Below are positions 1 to 8,526 of a DNA stretch of 64,000 bases, in pieces. A model generated the notes under the pieces. That model made no database searches and was not told the origin of the DNA. It saw only the letters and a list, made by a program, of their open reading frames with translations. The position numbers were made by a program, and so were the translations under genes. Source of the stretch: DASUNP01 sp963728545 (lineage in GTDB: Bacteria; Acidobacteriota; Blastocatellia; UBA7656); the NCBI GenBank assembly GCA_963728545.1, contig CAVSKO010000002.1:806001-870000 (forward strand), written 5' to 3'. Position 1 is the first letter of the stretch, and each line of letters begins with the position of its first letter.

Positions 1-176
1 TTTGAAGGGTTTGGCGAGGCTAGCATATCGCCCGTGGTGTATCGTTTTCCCCCTATGATGATCGGGTAATCCTGTCCGAATCTGGATTCGACCTGGGCGA
101 TGGCCTCGCGAAGCGTTGCCGCCGCCCGCTCATCAGAAAAATCTGTCAGCGGCTCATTCCTGAATGCTGGGAGCAT
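1..176 (-). CDS. L-glutamate gamma-semialdehyde (1-pyrroline-5-carboxylate) dehydrogenase, N-terminal fragment
   Basis: Reading the minus strand from an ATG at 176 gives 58 residues beginning MLPAFRNEPLTDFSDE and continuing through VESRFGQDYPIIIGGKRY. This is the characteristic start of the RocA/PutA-type aldehyde dehydrogenase that oxidises glutamate semialdehyde to glutamate in proline and arginine catabolism; the IGG(K/E)R-TTGD stretch precedes the Rossmann domain. A GGAAA ribosome-binding site lies just upstream of the ATG. The rest of the gene, including the catalytic Cys and Glu, is beyond the left edge, so whether it is a single-domain or PutA-fused enzyme cannot be told. Confidence 0.85.
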   Translation of the reverse strand, partial: MLPAFRNEPLTDFSDERAAATLREAIAQVESRFGQDYPIIIGGKRYTTGDMLASPNPS

Positions 177-400
177 GATAGTTTCCTTTCGTCGTCTTTC
201 TGGCTTTTTGAAGCAAATACAAAATTAACAAGCCGGAATCAACGCGTCAACCGAACCCCCAAAGGGTCGCGCACGTTTAGCCTATTTAAGGCGCATATCG
301 CAGCCCTCCGGCGATTCTGGTACAATTTAGTGGCCTTCTTACGGGGCAATAGTGGCACAGGTTAGACCGGAGCGATACATACAGATAGGGGTAGGCGAGC

Positions 401-1732
401 TTGACTAAATCTCTTTTCCACTCACTGCGGCAATTTCTTGCAATACTGCTTTTTCTGTCGGCCCTCGCCGAGGTTCCGGCAGGCGCTGCTTACAGTCCGG
501 CCCCTTCTGCCGGACTCAAGAGGGCTGCACATGATTCGGCACAGCTATCGGCTGAAGACCGGCTCGAGGTCTTTGAAGATGTCTGGAAGATGATCGATGA
601 GAAATATTACGACCCTTCCTTTAACGGCGTGAACTGGAGCGCAGTCCACGACCGCTATTTGCCTCTTATTGAGAGGGCGACTAGCGATGATGAGTTTTAC
701 ACGCTGCTAAAGCGAATGGTGGGCGAGTTGCGCGATGCGCACACGAGGTTTCATACTCCGCGCGAGCGTCGCGAGCGAAAACTCGATCAAGGCACTAGCG
801 CCGGAATATCTATTTACGAAGTCGAAGGGCGCACCGTCGTGGTTAGCGTAGACCCTTCGTCAGAGGCGGCGCGCGCCGGTGTTGAAGAAGGAATGCTGGT
901 TCGAACTATTGACGGCAAGCCGATTGAGGCGCGGTTGGCCGAGACTCAAAAAAGCGTTGGCGGATCATCTTCTGAACGCGCCAACAAGCTCCGGTTGTAT
1001 AGAAAGGCAATTGACGGAGAGCCCGGAACCACGTTCGCGCTCGGTCTTGCTCGCGCAAATGGAACTGCGCTGAACGTCGTGCTGACGCGGCGAATCGTAT
1101 CCGAAACGGCGACGGTAAGCTCGCGCGTATTGCCTTCGGGATTCGGCTATATCAGGCTGAGCCTCTGGAAATCGCCCGTCTATAAAGACTTCAAAAAGGC
1201 GCTTGATCGTATGAGAGACACTCCCGGCCTCATCATTGACCTGCGCGGAAATCCCGGCGGCGAAGTAAACGAAGTGCTGCGAATCGCGGGCTATTTTTTC
1301 TCCGAGCGGGTTTCGTTCGGTCGCTTCATAAACCGTTCCGGAAAGTTCATACCTCTGTTCACACGGTTAGAGGATGACAGAATCTACAACGGCGCGATTG
1401 TGGTACTGGTCAATGAAAGCTCCGGCAGCGCGTCCGAGATGTTTTCCGGCGTGTTGCAGGAGAATGGGCGCGCTGCGATCATAGGCCGCCAGAGTTGCGG
1501 CTGCCTGTTGGGCATTGCTAAATACCGCGAAGTTGAAGGCGGGGGCGAGCTTGCGATCAGCGAGCTTGGCTATGTCTCGCCCAAAGGCAACAGGCTCGAA
1601 GGGAGCGGCGTGCTCCCGAATGAACAGGTGACGTTGAAAATAGCCGACCTGCAACGACGCCGCGACGCCGCAGTCGAAGAGGCAGAGCAGCAATTGAGAT
1701 CAACCGCCGCCCGCGTCAAAGCTGCACAGTAG
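401..1732 (+). CDS. secreted S41-family (C-terminal-processing/tricorn-like) peptidase with PDZ domain
   Basis: 443 residues from a TTG start; no better ATG precedes the hydrophobic signal peptide (residues about 8-30, ending near PAGAA). A helical N-terminal region is followed by a PDZ-like domain (about 130-200, with EEGMLVRTIDGKPIEAR) and the S41 core (about 245-410). The nucleophile region NESSGSASEM is intact, with the serine near residue 343. The segment that normally carries the general-base lysine of CtpA-type enzymes (G-x-x-x-x-GK) reads GRQSCGCLLG, so a cysteine stands where Lys is expected. It probably acts in the periplasm; the substrate is unknown. It is a single gene, followed by the palindrome cluster. 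Confidence 0.85.
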   Translation: MTKSLFHSLRQFLAILLFLSALAEVPAGAAYSPAPSAGLKRAAHDSAQLSAEDRLEVFEDVWKMIDEKYYDPSFNGVNWSAVHDRYLPLIERATSDDEFYTLLKRMVGELRDAHTRFHTPRERRERKLDQGTSAGISIYEVEGRTVVVSVDPSSEAARAGVEEGMLVRTIDGKPIEARLAETQKSVGGSSSERANKLRLYRKAIDGEPGTTFALGLARANGTALNVVLTRRIVSETATVSSRVLPSGFGYIRLSLWKSPVYKDFKKALDRMRDTPGLIIDLRGNPGGEVNEVLRIAGYFFSERVSFGRFINRSGKFIPLFTRLEDDRIYNGAIVVLVNESSGSASEMFSGVLQENGRAAIIGRQSCGCLLGIAKYREVEGGGELAISELGYVSPKGNRLEGSGVLPNEQVTLKIADLQRRRDAAVEEAEQQLRSTAARVKAAQ

Positions 1733-1760
1733 AAAGCGTGTTTGATTTCAGAAGTTGTTT

Positions 1761-1957
1761 GCAAGCCCCGTAGGGGCGAAATTCAATAGCACAGGGCAAC
1801 GCCCTGTGACCGACATTGCAAATTAATAACAAGCCCTGAAAGGGCGAAATAACTCGTCGGATTATTTCGCCCTTTCAGGGCTTGCTGGTTTCAATGGCCT
1901 GTTACCCGGCGCGCGGCAGCCGGGCTATTGAATTTCGCCCTTTCGGGGCTTTTTATT
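1761..1957. repeat. cluster of four REP-like palindromic units
   Basis: The space between the S41 gene and the PIG-L gene holds two units on the plus strand and two in inverted orientation. Each has the core AAGCCC(C/T)G(T/A)(A/R)(A/G)GGGCGAAAT: near 1763-1783, at 1831-1850, inverted at 1864-1883 and inverted at 1931-1951. The first and last units also carry a second hairpin (ACAGGGCAACGCCCTGTG at 1791-1808; CCCGGC...GCCGGG near 1905-1924). Each can fold as a hairpin and the outer pair can fold on each other. The cluster sits between convergent genes, so it may also terminate transcription. Confidence 0.85.
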
Positions 1958-1961
1958 CCCA

Positions 1962-4664
1962 TCAGTTACTTCTGGCTCGCGCAGGCTGAGATAACTTTGC
2001 TTTCGGAAGGCTGACCAGATTCGCAATCATCCTGTACGCGCCTGGAACCCCGGCGGGCAACTGCCTGAACCACGCGATGCCTGTGTATATGTAATAGCCC
2101 TTGCCGTATTGCGCGATAAGCTGTCCGCCCTTTAACGGGGCTTCGCCGGGATCATTGCTCGCCACCGTCGGCTTGAAATTCGAGTCCCACTCGCTCAGAA
2201 AATAAGTGCCTCGCTCTTGAACCCAGCCTTCAAAATCGGCCCCGGTGATCCGGTTCGGATAATTGAAGAGGGGATGCGCCGGATCGAGTATCTCTACAGC
2301 GGCGCGCTCGTCTGTCACGCGCTCCGGCGTTTGCTTCATCTTGACCGCGTATGGAGCCACATTCCATTGCGCGTATTCGTTCTTGTTGTACTGGACGATC
2401 AACGTCCCGCCGTTGTGAACATAATCTAAAAGCCGCCGGTTATTTGCGACGACGTCCGGGCGGACTTCATAAACTCGAAGCCCTGTCACGATAACGTCGT
2501 ATTTGCTGAGGTCGCCCGAAGCAAGCTCGCGCGATTCGATCAACGCGACGTCGACGCCCAGGCGTTTCAACGCATTTGCGAAATCGTCGCCCGCGCCTTC
2601 GATGTACCCGACCTTTAATCCGGGAGCTACTTTGACATCGAATACTTCAGCCGTCGCCGTCGCATCGCGGTAAACAAAGCGCGGCTGGGTGTGCGGGTAA
2701 GAGACCGCCTGGTAACCGCGCGAAAAGTCCTGTCCGTTTACGCGAGCTACGGCCCCTATATCGTAATTGCCTTTCGAGTTCGCGGGGATGGTGATCTTAT
2801 ACGTAAAGCTTGTACGCTCGCCTTCCCGCTTCAAGTTGAAATCCGACTGTGACGGCGCGACAGCCAGATGAGAAGCGTGGCCCGCGCTCATTGCGTTAAC
2901 CGTCAGTTGGCCTTGAACTCCGCCCTTCGAATTGTTGATGAGCGATACGGTGACTTCTCGCTCCGTCGAACGAGTAGACGCGGGGCTGATGATAATTGCG
3001 GGCGTCACGGCGACAGATATGATTGGCGCGATCTTCAAATCCTGCCTGATCTCGCCCAGCGCTTTGTCTGCAAAGCGAAACTCGGCAGCCCGCGAGACGG
3101 CCACTCTTTGCCCTTCGATTTCAAACTCTGCCAATGCCTCTGCCTCGGCAGGGGCTTGAGGCTCTATCCCCGAGCCGCCCTTCCCCGGCACAAACATAGC
3201 CCCCTGGCGAGGCTGCTTTAACCAGTAAGGCGCGGTCGGCTCGGCGTCCTGGGCAACCGAGACTTTGAATTCAGTCTGCGAGATTGCTCTGCCGTCCGTA
3301 ACGGAGCTTTCTTGTTTTTGTTGCGCGGCCGTTATCCCGTTGCGGCTCGGAATGGTAACGTTAAGCGTTTTGACGTTCTCGCGCGCATAGGTCGAAACAG
3401 TAATATTGAACGCCTGGCCCGGCGTAACCGTGTCGTCATCCGCAATGCAATCGACTATAACGCCGTTGGCCTCGGCGAGCGCGTTGGCAAAATCTTTCTC
3501 TTTCTGATCGAGCAAAAAATTGACTTCGTACATCTCCGAGTCGTTCAACCCCAGTTTTGAAAGGTCGGCGCGAATCTCTCTCAACCGACGCAACCCCTGC
3601 GCGATCGTTCCGCTCACCGAGCCGGGCGAGTAAGGGTTATACTCTTTTTTAGCCTGTTCGGCTGCGCGCTGCACATCCGTCAGAGCCTGCTTTAGCTGCA
3701 TTGCTTTCTGGCCTGCGAAATCTGCGATGCCGACGATGGTCGAATCGATACCATCGAAAATATCTTTCTCCTCTTTCGCGGGCCCCGCCGCACTTTCAAC
3801 AAGCTTGTACCTTGAATAGCGAGGCTCGCGGCGTTCGAGCGCGCCCTGGTCTTGAGAGCGGTGCTGGCTCCGGCCCTGCATCGCAATCTCGAAATAGGTG
3901 CGCCCCAGGATCGGATCATATTGTCCCGTGTTGATCGTGAGAGTCGCTTCCGACGGTTGAGACGGCGGCTGTTGCTGCTGTCTGCGGTCGGAAGCTCTTA
4001 TGTAGAGCTTTCTGGCTTTCCACGGCCTCAGTCCCAACTCGGTGTACTTCGCAGGGTCGGCGGCGGCCTTGTAAGCTTCGACGGCGAGCAGGCCCGCCGC
4101 TTGATGATGCCCGTGTCCGTCCGAGGGCGTCCCCGTCCACACCGAGACGATCACAAAAGGGCGAAAGGTGCGAATGACTCTCACCATATCCGAAAGCACG
4201 GCCTCTTTGTCCCATTTCGAGAGAGCCTCTTCGCGCACTTTGCTGAAGCCGAAATCGTAAGCGCGAGTGAAAAACTGGCTCGCGCCGTCCAGACGGCGAG
4301 CCGCAAGCATCTCGTCCGTGCGAATGACTCCGAGCGATTCATACAACTCAGGGCCGATCAAGTTCTGCCCCCCGTCGCCGCGCGTGAGCGATAGATATGC
4401 CGTGCGAGCTTGTCGTCCGCGCGCAAGGTAAGCAAGCAGCCCGCTATCTTCATCATCGGGGTGCGCGCCCGTGTGAAGCACGCTTGCGATGATGCCGAGC
4501 CGGTTTATGGCCTGCCCCAGCCCGGCGGCCCCGCGATCCATCGCGCTCGATAGACTCTTTTGCGCGACTACGACCGAATCGCTTTGCGCGTGGATTGCGC
4601 CGAGGTTGATAAAAAGAATCAGAGCTATTGATACAGACTTATAGATAAACCTGTTCTTCTTCAA
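1962..4664 (-). CDS. large secreted PIG-L/LmbE-family deacetylase with C-terminal glutamine-amidotransferase-like domain
   Basis: 900 residues from a TTG at 4664 that has a GGAGGCGG ribosome-binding site; the frame is open to 4709 but the upstream codons lack such a site. A signal peptide (IYKSVSIALILFINLGAIHAQ) is followed by a PIG-L domain with the zinc motif AHPDDE near residues 67-72 and a second metal motif DGHGHH about 130 residues later. A long middle region has beta-rich, NEW3-like segments, and the C-terminal 200 residues (from KVGYIEGAGDDFANALKRLG) resemble a class I amidotransferase-like fold of the type found in ThuA-like proteins. PIG-L enzymes remove N-acetyl groups from sugars; the substrate here is unknown. 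An N-acetylglucosaminyl conjugate is plausible but unproven. Confidence 0.85.
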   Translation of the reverse strand: MKKNRFIYKSVSIALILFINLGAIHAQSDSVVVAQKSLSSAMDRGAAGLGQAINRLGIIASVLHTGAHPDDEDSGLLAYLARGRQARTAYLSLTRGDGGQNLIGPELYESLGVIRTDEMLAARRLDGASQFFTRAYDFGFSKVREEALSKWDKEAVLSDMVRVIRTFRPFVIVSVWTGTPSDGHGHHQAAGLLAVEAYKAAADPAKYTELGLRPWKARKLYIRASDRRQQQQPPSQPSEATLTINTGQYDPILGRTYFEIAMQGRSQHRSQDQGALERREPRYSRYKLVESAAGPAKEEKDIFDGIDSTIVGIADFAGQKAMQLKQALTDVQRAAEQAKKEYNPYSPGSVSGTIAQGLRRLREIRADLSKLGLNDSEMYEVNFLLDQKEKDFANALAEANGVIVDCIADDDTVTPGQAFNITVSTYARENVKTLNVTIPSRNGITAAQQKQESSVTDGRAISQTEFKVSVAQDAEPTAPYWLKQPRQGAMFVPGKGGSGIEPQAPAEAEALAEFEIEGQRVAVSRAAEFRFADKALGEIRQDLKIAPIISVAVTPAIIISPASTRSTEREVTVSLINNSKGGVQGQLTVNAMSAGHASHLAVAPSQSDFNLKREGERTSFTYKITIPANSKGNYDIGAVARVNGQDFSRGYQAVSYPHTQPRFVYRDATATAEVFDVKVAPGLKVGYIEGAGDDFANALKRLGVDVALIESRELASGDLSKYDVIVTGLRVYEVRPDVVANNRRLLDYVHNGGTLIVQYNKNEYAQWNVAPYAVKMKQTPERVTDERAAVEILDPAHPLFNYPNRITGADFEGWVQERGTYFLSEWDSNFKPTVASNDPGEAPLKGGQLIAQYGKGYYIYTGIAWFRQLPAGVPGAYRMIANLVSLPKAKLSQPARARSN

Positions 4665-4882
4665 AATCCGCCTCCCTCTACCGGCGTCAAGCAACGCCGT
4701 TGTGAACATAGCTTCTCAGGCCAGAATCGCTCTCAAAGAAGTCTAAACTATTTTTCGCGCGTTGATAAAGCGACAAACAATAATCGAGAAGCTTCCTCAC
4801 GCGGCTTGCGGGGAACGGAAGCGGCCAATAAAATAGTCGCGCGAGCATTAACGAATCACTATAAAACCCTGTGGAGGCGCTG

Positions 4883-5026
4883 ATGCCGGATAGACCGCAC
4901 GACGAGCCTGACGAAACGATCAACTTTCCGGGTGGGTGGAAAGGTTTCTACATCTTTCTATTCTTCTATGGCATTCTGCAAATCGTGCTTCTTTACCTGT
5001 TCACCAATACTTTCAATCGACACTGA
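4883..5026 (+). CDS. 47-residue single-pass membrane protein coupled to SSS symporter
   Basis: A short reading frame with a strong GGAGG site 7 bases before ATG 4883. The product begins MPDRPHDEPDETINFPGGWK, a polar acidic N-terminus, followed by one membrane helix (about 21-41: GFYIFLFFYGILQIVLLYLF) and ends TNTFNRH. Its stop codon overlaps the ATG of the symporter (TGATG at 5024-5028), so translation of the two is very likely coupled. Some SSS transporters have small partner subunits of this general size class; I do not recognise the family, so a role as symporter subunit is inferred from position and shape only. Confidence 0.7.
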   Translation: MPDRPHDEPDETINFPGGWKGFYIFLFFYGILQIVLLYLFTNTFNRH

Positions 5027-6745
5027 TGCATATCATAGACTGGTTCATATTCGCTCTGTACATGGGCGGCACAATGGCGCTGGGGCTATGGAAGAGCCGC
5101 CAGGGCAAGGACATTGACGCCTACTATCTCGGCAACCGCAGCCTGCCCTGGTGGGCGGTCGGCCTCTCCGTGATGGCGACGCAGGCGAGCGCAATCACAT
5201 TCATCGGAACGACCGGGCAGGCTTTCAACGACGGGATGCGCTTCATACAGATTTATCTCCCGCTGCCCTTCGTCGTCATATTGCTGTGCACCAGCTTTGT
5301 TCCCTTCTTCTACCGAGCCAGGGTCTATACCGCTTACGAGTACCTGGAGAGAAGATTTGATGCGAAGACAAGGGCGCTCACAAGCTTTCTCTTTCAATGC
5401 TCTCGCGGAATGAGCGTCGGCATAGTGCTATACGCTCCGTCCGTCGTTTTGTCTGTGATCTTAGGGTGGAGCGAGCCGTTTACTATTTTGCTGATGGGAG
5501 TGACTACGCTTCTCTACACCACGAAAGGCGGTGTGCGTGCAGTCGTCTGGACGGACACGCTCCAGATGCTCTTGATGTTTATAGGCGTTTTTCTCGGCAT
5601 CTACATCGTCATCTCAAAGCTTCCCGAAGGCATCAATCTTTCAGACGCAATATACCTCGGAGGCGCGGCAAAGCGGTGGAACGCCGTCGATACGTCTCTG
5701 GACTTGAACAATCGCTACACGCTGCTTTCGGGGTTGCTGGGCGGCTTTTTCCTGATGCTCTCTTACTTCGGCTGCGATCAGAGTCAGGTGCAGCGATACA
5801 TAACGGCAAGCTCTTTGAAAGAGAGCCGCATGTCGCTCGTCATGACCGGGATACTCAAAGTGCCTATGCAGTTTTTCATTCTTGCGACCGGCGTCTTCTT
5901 GCTCGTCTTTTATCAATTCGAGCGCCCGCCCGTCTACTTCAACCCGGCAGCGGTCGCGAACATCGAGCAGAGCCCCGCGCGTGACGAGTTTTTGCGCTTG
6001 CAGGCGGAATTCGATCAGGCGTTTGACAAACAAAGGCAGTTGAGCTTCGAGCTTGTCGAAGCCCGTCGCAGTGGCGATGCGGCAGAGGTTGAACGGTTGT
6101 TTGCCGCGCGGCAGGAAGTAACCAATCAAGCCGACGAGATACGCAAAGCCACAGCCAAATTGATTCAAGCGAATTCGTCCACTCCAACAAATGATGTGAA
6201 TTATGTCTACCCCAGTTTCCTGCTCAAATATTTTTCGGGCGGCATACTGGGGCTGATGATCTCTGTCATCTTTGCCGCCGCGATGTCATCGATTGCAGGA
6301 GAGATTGCCGCTCTTTCCAGCGCATCGATGATCGATTTTTATAAGCGATACTTCAAATCCGAGGCGTCGGACGCGCACTATTTGAGGGCGGGTCAGATCT
6401 CTACTCTCTTCTGGGGGGTCTTCGCCACCGTTGCCGCATTTTTCTTAGGCAGTCGTGGCACATCGCTTGTCGAAACCGTCAACACAGTAGGGTTCTCATT
6501 TTTACGGTCCGATTTTGGGAGTATTTATCCTGGCTTTCTTCATAAAGCGATCAAACGGCACAGGCGCATTTATCGCCGTCATCCTGGGAATGATTGCCGT
6601 GATCTCTGTCAGTTGGATGACGAAGATTTCATGGCTTTATCTGAATGTGATCGGGCCGTTCGTAGTAGTCTTCGCAGGAATTCTTCTCAGTTTTGTCTTC
6701 CCAAATCGGCAAGGACCTTCAAAAGAATCGAACCTCTCAAAGTAA
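5026..6745 (+). CDS. sodium:solute symporter (SSS family), frameshifted near 6490
   Basis: The start at 5026 (MHIIDWFIFALYMGGTMALG) overlaps the stop of the 47-residue gene. The SSS hallmark YYLGNRSLPWWAVGLSVMATQASAIT is present near residues 29-54, followed by multiple membrane helices. A predicted coiled-coil insertion of about 90 residues (from about 305 to 395, rich in E, R, Q and A) interrupts the core before YPSFLLKYFSGGILGLM. The frame is lost in GGGTT at 6490-6494: one surplus base moves the conserved continuation (SHFYGPILGVFILAFF) into the frame that ends at 6745, about 572 residues in total. Either the gene is recently inactivated or the base is a sequencing error. The substrate is unknown. 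Confidence 0.85.
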
Positions 6746-6761
6746 GCAGCAGGCCGCAATA

Positions 6762-7628
6762 TTAAGGAGAAACTTTACCGGGACCGGGCGGCGTTCCCGG
6801 TGGCGTCCCAGGCGGAGTGCCGGGCGGCGTTGCCGGCGGGCCGCTGATTGGAATAGCTTGCGGGTGGATATAAATAAACACCCACTCTTCATACTTCCCC
6901 AATCCATAAAGCGTCCGCACCGAATCCCCCTTGATCTTGGGGGCGACGCCGACTATCGGGATTTTGCCCAGGTCCGGGTTGCCGCTGCCGGATAACCGTT
7001 CGCATGGGCTGGGAGGGTTGACGCCCGGGTTAATTCCTTGTGGATTCCCCTGGCCGGGTGGCTGGCCGGGCTGTGTGGCCGGATTATTAGGGTCTATGAT
7101 AAGCGGCGGAGGCGGGCCGGCCATATCTAAATATAGGTCAGGAACAATATTGCCGGTTGCCGCGGTGTAAGCCTGGAGCACGGTCATCAGTCGCGAGTCA
7201 CACATTCGAACCGGCTCCCAGTCGCTGTTCGTCATCGGATCGATAGTAGCCGAAAGCCGGACCAGCTTGATCTCATTGACGCCTATCAGGTATGGCTCTC
7301 TAATTTTTTCTAGATCGACAAGACATCCGCGCGGCTGCGGGCAGTTCATCGGGTTAATATTCAGCGGGCGGCCGTTGTTGTAGTAACGTGCTATGGCCTT
7401 TGCCATCTCCTCGCCGCGATACAGCATCTCGGCTTCTTTATCGCGCCGCACCTGAAACGATATGCTCGGAGCCAGCGCGCCAAGCATTATCCCCATTATC
7501 GAGAGCGCAAGAATTATTCCAAGCAACGCCCACCCTTCCTCACCGGCCGGCGAGCATCGACGCGGCGCAAGCGGTTTGCCACCGGCATTGCTCGCGGACT
7601 TTATGCTTGAAAGTATCGTTATTCTCAT
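6762..7628 (-). CDS. type II secretion/type IV pilus pseudopilin-like protein with proline-rich tail
   Basis: 288 residues; its ATG overlaps the stop of the upstream gene (ATGA). A basic leader ends in G-E-E-G-W-ALLGIILALSIMGIMLGALAPSISF, a class III pilin-like hydrophobic N-terminus though with an unusual processing region, followed by the long amphipathic helix RRDKEAEMLYRGEEMAKAI typical of GspG/GspH-like pseudopilins. The C-terminal domain contains cysteine pairs (CPQPRGC, CDSR, CERL) and ends in repeated PPGT units (about residues 265-285). It is the last gene of the pilN-pilO operon, suggesting a minor pilin or pseudopilin of that system. Confidence 0.75.
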   Translation of the reverse strand: MRITILSSIKSASNAGGKPLAPRRCSPAGEEGWALLGIILALSIMGIMLGALAPSISFQVRRDKEAEMLYRGEEMAKAIARYYNNGRPLNINPMNCPQPRGCLVDLEKIREPYLIGVNEIKLVRLSATIDPMTNSDWEPVRMCDSRLMTVLQAYTAATGNIVPDLYLDMAGPPPPLIIDPNNPATQPGQPPGQGNPQGINPGVNPPSPCERLSGSGNPDLGKIPIVGVAPKIKGDSVRTLYGLGKYEEWVFIYIHPQAIPISGPPATPPGTPPGTPPGTPPGPGKVSP

Positions 7629-8497
7629 CTCGGCTTTTCTTGTCTCGCAACGGTCTTTTTGATTCCGAGTTGCAGATGTGTCACTTCTATCATGTCTTTT
7701 GTGATCGAGTCTATACGCCAGACGCCCTGAATGGTTTCGCCCCGCCTGTAGCCCTTGTGCTCGAATACGCCCCCCACTTCGAGCAGAGCGTTGCCGCCCG
7801 TCTCGCCGTAATACTTGAAAGGAGGCTCGGGGGCCGGCTGCACCGAGAGCGCGACCTGATTCGAGAACATCTTTGAGGGGTCGCTTTGAGACCGGACCTC
7901 AATTGGGATGCTCCCCTGAGACATGTAATCTCCCGGCGCCACATCTGTCGAGAGCGTCGTCGCGTTGACCCGCTTTGTCTGACGCGCTCTGCCGCCCATT
8001 ATTATCTGCGCGTCAGCCGGATAGCCATTGCCCACCACCGTGAGCGTAAACGCTTTTGGCGTCGATGCGATCACGCTCGGAGGCTGGACGAATTGAAGCG
8101 CGATCGGCGGCGGCGGTATCGGCTTCGGCGGAGGCTCCGGTGGCGGTACGTAGTAAGCGAATATGTTCCCGCGCTCTGTTTTCGGATTAGGGCTCGCTAC
8201 GACGTGAGTCACCAATTCCAGCGGCGTCAAATCTGCCAGCTCCGCCTCCAGCTCTTCTTTCCGATTTGAAGGCTTACTCGCCGCCGCTTCGACCTGCCTT
8301 TGTGTTTGCACGGGAACCGTCGTCGATCTGGTAGGCGCGCTCGCGCTTGAGTTGGTGTTGCCCGTCCGGCGCGTGGGCCGCGAAGGCCCGCTGTCGCTCA
8401 GAAAAAAACTGTAAACGAAGGCGAATAACATCAATCCCAAGGCTCCCGCCAGGACAAACTTTTTATTCTTCTCCCAGGCTAAATTTTTACCAGCCAT
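7625..8497 (-). CDS. PilP/GspC-like inner-membrane assembly protein with IPT/TIG-like domain
   Basis: 290 residues. One N-terminal membrane helix (about 15-35: FVLAGALGLMLFAFVYSFFL) is followed by a Ser/Thr/Arg-rich linker, a region ending GNIFAYYVPPPEPPPKPIPPPP that resembles the R-(N/D)-x-F-x-Y-P-rich segment of PilP and GspC, a beta-rich IPT/TIG-like domain (about 130-215) and a C-terminal part (GGVFEHKGYRRGETIQGVWRIDSI) like the homology region of PilP/GspC. It lies between pilO and the pseudopilin gene with a 29-bp gap upstream and a 4-base overlap downstream. It probably links the PilN/O ring to the secretin. The exact family assignment is inference. Confidence 0.65.
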   Translation of the reverse strand: MAGKNLAWEKNKKFVLAGALGLMLFAFVYSFFLSDSGPSRPTRRTGNTNSSASAPTRSTTVPVQTQRQVEAAASKPSNRKEELEAELADLTPLELVTHVVASPNPKTERGNIFAYYVPPPEPPPKPIPPPPIALQFVQPPSVIASTPKAFTLTVVGNGYPADAQIIMGGRARQTKRVNATTLSTDVAPGDYMSQGSIPIEVRSQSDPSKMFSNQVALSVQPAPEPPFKYYGETGGNALLEVGGVFEHKGYRRGETIQGVWRIDSITKDMIEVTHLQLGIKKTVARQEKPR

Positions 8498-8526
8498 TCT
8501 CGATACTCTCTACTTCTGCGCCCTTA

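Noticed and set aside
1761..1957. CRISPR array
   Set aside because: Units are self-complementary, in both orientations and unevenly spaced, with no unique spacers and no cas genes.
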